From: Ailanthus altissimus
Taxonomy: Eukaryota; Streptophyta; Magnoliopsida; Sapindales; Simaroubaceae
Direction of reading: 5' to 3'
Assembly: GCA_946807835.1 (NCBI GenBank)
Contig: OX327683.1
Coordinates: 33,477,001 to 33,541,000 of the forward strand
Length of the DNA stretch: 64,000 nucleotides
Shown: piece after piece, positions 59,308 to 64,000 of the stretch
Numbering within the stretch: position 1 is the first letter of the stretch
Layout: each line of letters begins with the position of its first letter
Notes under the pieces: generated by a model
Told to the model about the DNA's origin: nothing
Databases searched by the model: none
Seen by the model: the letters and a program-made list of their open reading frames with translations, nothing else
Translations under genes and position numbers: made by a program

Positions 59308-59819
59308 GCATTGTATCCAGCCCCATCAGTGTCTTTGTAGATCCCAAATTAGACATGGAAATGGGGTCTGATTAGACAAAATGCGGGCCTTAAATAGATT
59401 TTTGTAGAAGAGAGTGGCGCTGATCTGCTATTTAGTTGTTTAATTGGATTGAAGGCCCAATGAAAAGCAATAAGGTTATAAGGAAATGGACTCATTCTCA
59501 GTTTTATCACTCCCAGTGCTTTTTGCTTGTAAATATGTTGCCGTCGTTCTTCCTAAGTCGTAGTATTCCGGAAATGGGAACTGTGAGGAAACACCAAAAC
59601 TGGCCTCAGTACATTTTTCGACGCTCTGATAATCATATGAAACAAATTAAATGGTCAAGATCATTAAAGAAACTTTTTTTTTTTCTGCTTCTATTTATTA
59701 GTTTCAAACTTTCAGACTTTACATACAGAAACCGGAGTTTTGAAACTTGAACTGGACTTAAACAATACTCTCTTAACATTTAACTAGCTAGCAAAACAGG
59801 TAATAACCCTCTTTATGAA
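59308..59819. other. 3' flank of the receptor kinase gene
   Basis: Part is likely the 3' UTR of the minus-strand kinase gene. The plus-strand frame at 59436-59750 has no domain. Confidence 0.45.
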
Positions 59820-62800
59820 CTATTTGAAATTGGGCTTGGAATTGGAGGAAGAAGAGTATAAAAATGATGATTCAGAAAAGCTTGTGTTGTTGCTTTGGCG
59901 ATATGAATTTGGCATCGCTGTTGTTGATGAAGAGTTGCTATTCTCTTGTTGGCCATTTGCAGAAGAGCCATTGAGAAGCATGTCAACTTTCATGCACTCC
60001 TCTCTCTCTTGCCTAATCTCCTTGACCATTGCTGCTACATCTTTCATGGTAGGCCTATCATCTGGGGCAGGATTTACACACAGCAAAGCCACACCTAAAG
60101 TCTGCAATATTTCCTCTATTTCAATTTCTGGCCTTGCCCGTAAACTTGGATCAAGTACTTCAATTCCTCCTCTTTTTTGCCTCACCCAATCCACAATGTG
60201 AAGTCCATCTGGTATGGTTGGATCGATTGGTTGCTTCCCTGTTAGCACTTCCAACACAACTACTCCGTAGCTATACACATCACTCTTTTCTGTTATCTTC
60301 ATCATGTAGCCATACTCTGCATGCCAAATTAAACGAAGTACAGGAATCAGCATCAACATTATGAAGATTTGGAGAAGATTCCTTAAACATAATGAACAAT
60401 TATAGTAATGGAATAAGATTGAAACGGTAATGCAAAGTAGTACAGGAGAAACATTAACAAGTGTAAATTCCATGAAAGTTATGTTTGATGTTATATTTTT
60501 ATAGTAGTATTTATTGAATTATCTTGATATTTTATAAATGCTGCTTTAGCTCATATATATATATATATATATATATTATCAACATTAGTAAATGGGATGA
60601 ACTGCTAATGGCTTTGAACTTACCAGGAGCAATGTAGCCATATGAACCAGCAACGGTGTTAGAAGATCGAGCAAAATCTCCCTCAACAACCATCTTAGCA
60701 AGCCCAAAATCAGCAATATATGGTTCAAATTCAGGACCAATGAGAATGTTGTTGGCCTTAATGTCCCTGTGAACAATGGGAGGAACACAATCATGGTGTA
60801 AATAAGCCAAACCTTGAGCTGCCCCCAATATAATTCGATATCTCAGTTCCCATTCCAAGCAGCTATCTCTCCTTTCATGAAGAAGACTACCCAGGCTCCC
60901 ATTAGGCATATAATCATACATGAGCAATCTTGTATTTCTATTCCAACAGCAACCCAAGAACCTAACAATGTTCTTGTGGCGGATTGAGCCTAGGGTCTTT
61001 ATCTCAGCTGAAAAGGAATCGCGAACTCCAATTCCAATTTTATCATTTTGGCAATCATATCCTGCAGCCATTGTTGTTGGCCAGAGCTTCTTCACTGCAA
61101 TGACGTCCCCATTTTCCATTTCTACGCGATAAACAATCCCCGAACATCCCTTCCCGATAACAGTGTCTTCCACTAGACATTTCAAGACTTGTTCGACTGT
61201 GAAATTCAGCTTCTGGAATGGAGTGAATTGCCAAGGCCACGACTCACCTCCTAACTCAGAGTCATTATCATCTCCTACCATTTTCCCTACTCGAATAATT
61301 GCCAACGCCCCAAAGATTGCCAACGCCATAGTGAAGGTAATAAGCAACGCAATGGCGATTTTTAGTTTCTGTGACTTCCTAAAACCCCCACTATTTTCCA
61401 TTCCTGCTGTTGTGGCATTGCTCAAGAAACACGACTCATGGCCCCTTGAACACAATCCCTCGTTTCCTGCCATCTCTGTTGCTGATAATTGTCGGAAGAG
61501 CTTGCTATCTGGAAGATAGCCTGTGAAATTGTTGTAAGAGATGTTCAGAGAAACAAGATTGTCAAGGCCAGATAGTGCTAACAAGTCACCTTCAAGCTTA
61601 TTGTGTGAAAGATCTAGTGTTGATAGTTTGGTAAGAGCAGAAATCTGAGGTGGAATTACTCCTGATAGTGCATTCCAACTCAAATTTAGAGAAATGTCAA
61701 GACCTTCAATTTCAAATAGTTCTACTGGAATTGTGCCAGAGAGCTCGTTGCTGCTAAGATCAAGCAATTGAAGACTTGAACAATGGCCAAGAGAGAAGGG
61801 GATTGCTCCATAGAGAGAGTTCCCACTAAGGATGAGTCTATTAAGTGATATAAGTTCGCCAAAACTTTCAGGAATATGACCTGAAAATTGATTTAGAGAA
61901 ACATCTAGCACCTGAAGCCTAGTAAGTGAAGCTAAAGAGCTAGGTAAAGTGCCTCCAACCGTGTTGTTGCTTAGGTTAAACATTTGCAATTGAGTGCAAT
62001 TGCCTATCTCATCTGGCACTGATCCACCAAGATGATTTTCAGAGAGATCGAGGAAACAGAGGCTTTTGAGGAGCCCAATTTCTTTTGGAATGACTCCTTG
62101 GATTCTATTATTTACAAGCCGGAGTCGAATAAGAGAATTGCAGCTACCGATCTCCGGTGGGATCGAACCTGAAATGCCATTCGAAATTAACAGAAGCTTT
62201 GTTAAATTTTGAAGCTGAAATAGTCCAGGTGGTAAGCTGCCAGTGAGTGCATTGTGTGACAAATCTACAGCTTCAAGGCTCCTGCAATTTGCTAATGTGA
62301 ATGGAATGCCTCCTTCAATCCTGTTCTCCCAAGCAAAGAAGACTCTTAGCTCTGTTAATATACCAAGCTCTGCTGGAATAGAACCCGATATCTGATTGCT
62401 ATCAAGCTGTATCTGCAAGAGGCTTGTAGCATTTGAAAGAACTGGAGGGATTGAACCAGAGATGTTATTATTACTCAACATAAGCTCTTGAAGATTCGAG
62501 AAGTTTCCAAAAGACTGAGGTATACTTCCAGAGAAAAAATTTAAAGAGAGATCGATGGTCTTCAAGCTTTTGCAGTTACCTATCTCCTCAGGAATCGGCC
62601 CCTCAAAGTTGTTTTGCCACAGTAACATTTTCTCCAGCTTCAGCAGCTTACCCAACTCTCGCGGTAGTGAACCTGAGAGGATATTCTCATAGAGAAATAA
62701 GTCAACAAGCTCTGAGCAGTTGCCTATTTGTGGAGGGATCTCACCAGAGAGCATGGTAGTATATACTGATAGTGCTTGAAGCTTGCTTAGTTTACCCACT

Positions 62801-63558
62801 GAAGCAGGTAAGGAACCAACAACTTTAGTATCGGCAAGACCAAGCACCACCAAATTCTGGCAGTCTCCAATCTCATCTGGGATTTTTCCTGCAATGTCTT
62901 TGTTTCCGCCAGCACGTAACACTTCTAAATTTACTAGCTTTCCTAGCTCAACTGGGAGATTTCCACTTAAATAGTTATCAAAAATGAGAAGATTCTTGAG
63001 GTTGGTGCAAGCACAAATCTCTTTTGGGATCTCACCAGTAAGCTGGTTGGAGTTCAAAATCAAGTCCTGAAGATTAAGGAGCTTCCCTATGCTTGAAGGG
63101 ATACTACCCACAAGACTGTTTGAACTAACATCAATAGCTGTTAGTTCAGTGCAATCTCCTATATCAGCTGAGATAGTTCCAGTCAGGTTAGAACCAGAAA
63201 TGATCAGTTTTTGAAGGAAAGGAAGAGAAGAAAGATTGGATGGGAAGGGAAGTTCGAGCTCAACTGACTGGATATTGATTTCAGTGACAAAGTTTTGAGA
63301 GGAGCAAGTAATGTAGGACCAGTTACAAGGATTGGAGTCTGAAGATTTCCAATTAGAGAAAGCTGAAGGTGGTGAATGAGATTTGTGAAGCCAAGAAAGT
63401 AATGTAACAACTTCAACATTTGCAGCAGAAGCAAGAGATGGCAAAAGAGCAATGACAAGGTGGAGGAAAAGGAGATAACAGTGGCGGTGGCTGGTAAAAG
63501 ATTGCCTTAGCATTGGATGGTGAAGGTGTTTGTTCAAGAATTGCCTCGGCATCGGCAT
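59820..63558 (-). CDS. RGI: LRR receptor-like kinase, RGI/RGFR type (subfamily XI)
   Basis: Two exons on minus: 63558-60624 and 60316-59820, with a 307-base GT-AG intron that splits a Glu codon (APE|YGY). The product has 1143 residues from the first ATG (MPMPRQFL); the frame extends nine codons upstream without an ATG. Order: signal peptide (to about 46), LRR N-cap (PCNWSYITC), about 23-24 LRRs (90-690), Cys-pair cap, transmembrane helix (733-757), kinase. The kinase has GKGCSG (802-807), Lys823 in IAVKK, HRD (930-932) and DFG (950-952), so it is an active RD-type kinase by motif. RAGG at 215-218 fits the RxGG motif with which RGF receptors read the sulphated tyrosine of RGF peptides. The closest proteins I recall are Arabidopsis RGI1/RGI2 (RCH2/RCH1), which act in root meristem maintenance. 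The C-terminal tail is Ser/Asn-rich. Confidence 0.95.
60553..60577. repeat. (AT)n microsatellite in the kinase intron
   Basis: A pure AT run of about 25 bases inside the single intron, near its donor end. Confidence 0.95.
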
Positions 63559-64000
63559 TGGCGATTGCTTCAAATCCCAAACCACTCTTCTCGTTTTTGC
63601 ATTGGGTCTCTCTTTTCTGTCTCTTCACGCTTTCTTATGATTCTTATCTTAAACTCACTCCACTGATGGCTTCTTGTGCAATTAGTCTATTGCAAACTCT
63701 ATTTACTTTGCAGGCAAGCAAGAAAAGGATAGACAAAAAGAAAGTGCAAAAACAATAAAAGATTAGCAAACCACACCGCCATCACGCATAACCTTTGCCT
63801 CGGGGTTCTGTTCCTCGCTATAGTTTATAGTCTGTAGTGTTTTAATAGGCTTATTACTTTACTCATTAACTGATACACCACGTGTTTTTGCATTGTTTTC
63901 TTCAACATGGTCAGTGACATGGACTGTTTTATTGTTGATAATCGGGCCTCTCCTTTGAAGGGCAGTCACAGACTCACAGCACCATTGATTCTTATTCTCA
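63559..64000 (-). promoter_or_regulatory. Upstream region of the receptor kinase gene
   Basis: Contains a G-box CACGTG (63879-63884). No confident TATA box was identified. The minus-strand frame runs a little past the ATG without an alternative start. Confidence 0.4.

Noticed and set aside
63559..63585. Nine-codon upstream extension of the kinase frame
   Set aside because: It begins with GTG; the first ATG at 63556-63558 gives a normal signal peptide.
1..64000. tRNA, rRNA, CRISPR or bacterial-type operons
   Set aside because: Nothing resembling them was seen; the gene structure is that of a plant nuclear genome. Short tRNA genes could be missed by eye.

Overview
The window reads as nuclear DNA of a dicot plant. 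It is very AT-rich, its genes have plant-type introns, and it carries Ty1/copia and Mutator-type transposon debris, many small foldback elements (MITEs) and three plant-only gene families. The ABI3 protein looks like a rosid sequence, perhaps order Sapindales, but I cannot name the species from sequence alone.

Layout. 1-8.6 kb: very AT-rich repeats, including a possible minus-strand LTR/leader (1-1580), tandem duplications at 2.8-4.45 kb and a larger degenerate tandem duplication at 5.0-8.2 kb. 8.7-21.6 kb: three intronless S-protein homologue genes (two on minus, one on plus), separated by a degenerate Mutator-type (MULE) transposase on the minus strand and two long inverted-repeat elements. 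22-26 kb: AT microsatellites and LTR debris. 26.0-29.4 kb: two paralogous secreted glycine-rich protein genes on minus. 30.4-36.1 kb: an LTR with a primer binding site, a three-unit tandem repeat and another inverted-repeat element. 36.5-37.4 kb: a three-exon LEA-like gene. 38.2-44.0 kb: two more foldback elements around a perfect-looking 843-bp-period tandem duplication. 48.3-51.0 kb: the six-exon B3 transcription factor gene ABI3. 53.1-57.7 kb: a decayed Ty1/copia retrotransposon. 59.8-63.6 kb: a two-exon LRR receptor kinase of the RGI (RGF1-INSENSITIVE) type on minus.

How the genes relate. ABI3 is the seed-maturation and abscisic-acid (ABA) regulator. The LEA-like gene about 11 kb upstream has an ABRE-type G-box near its TATA box, so it is a plausible target, although this is inference. 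The S-protein homologues and glycine-rich proteins are secreted, and the receptor kinase senses an extracellular peptide; nothing in the sequence ties these into one pathway. From memory, ABI3, the RGI2-type kinase, a glycine-rich protein gene and S1-family genes also lie near one another on Arabidopsis chromosome 3, so the block may be conserved in gene order. I found no operon, CRISPR array, rRNA or obvious tRNA gene. Intron boundaries were placed by reading frame, GT-AG sites and family similarity, not by transcript data.
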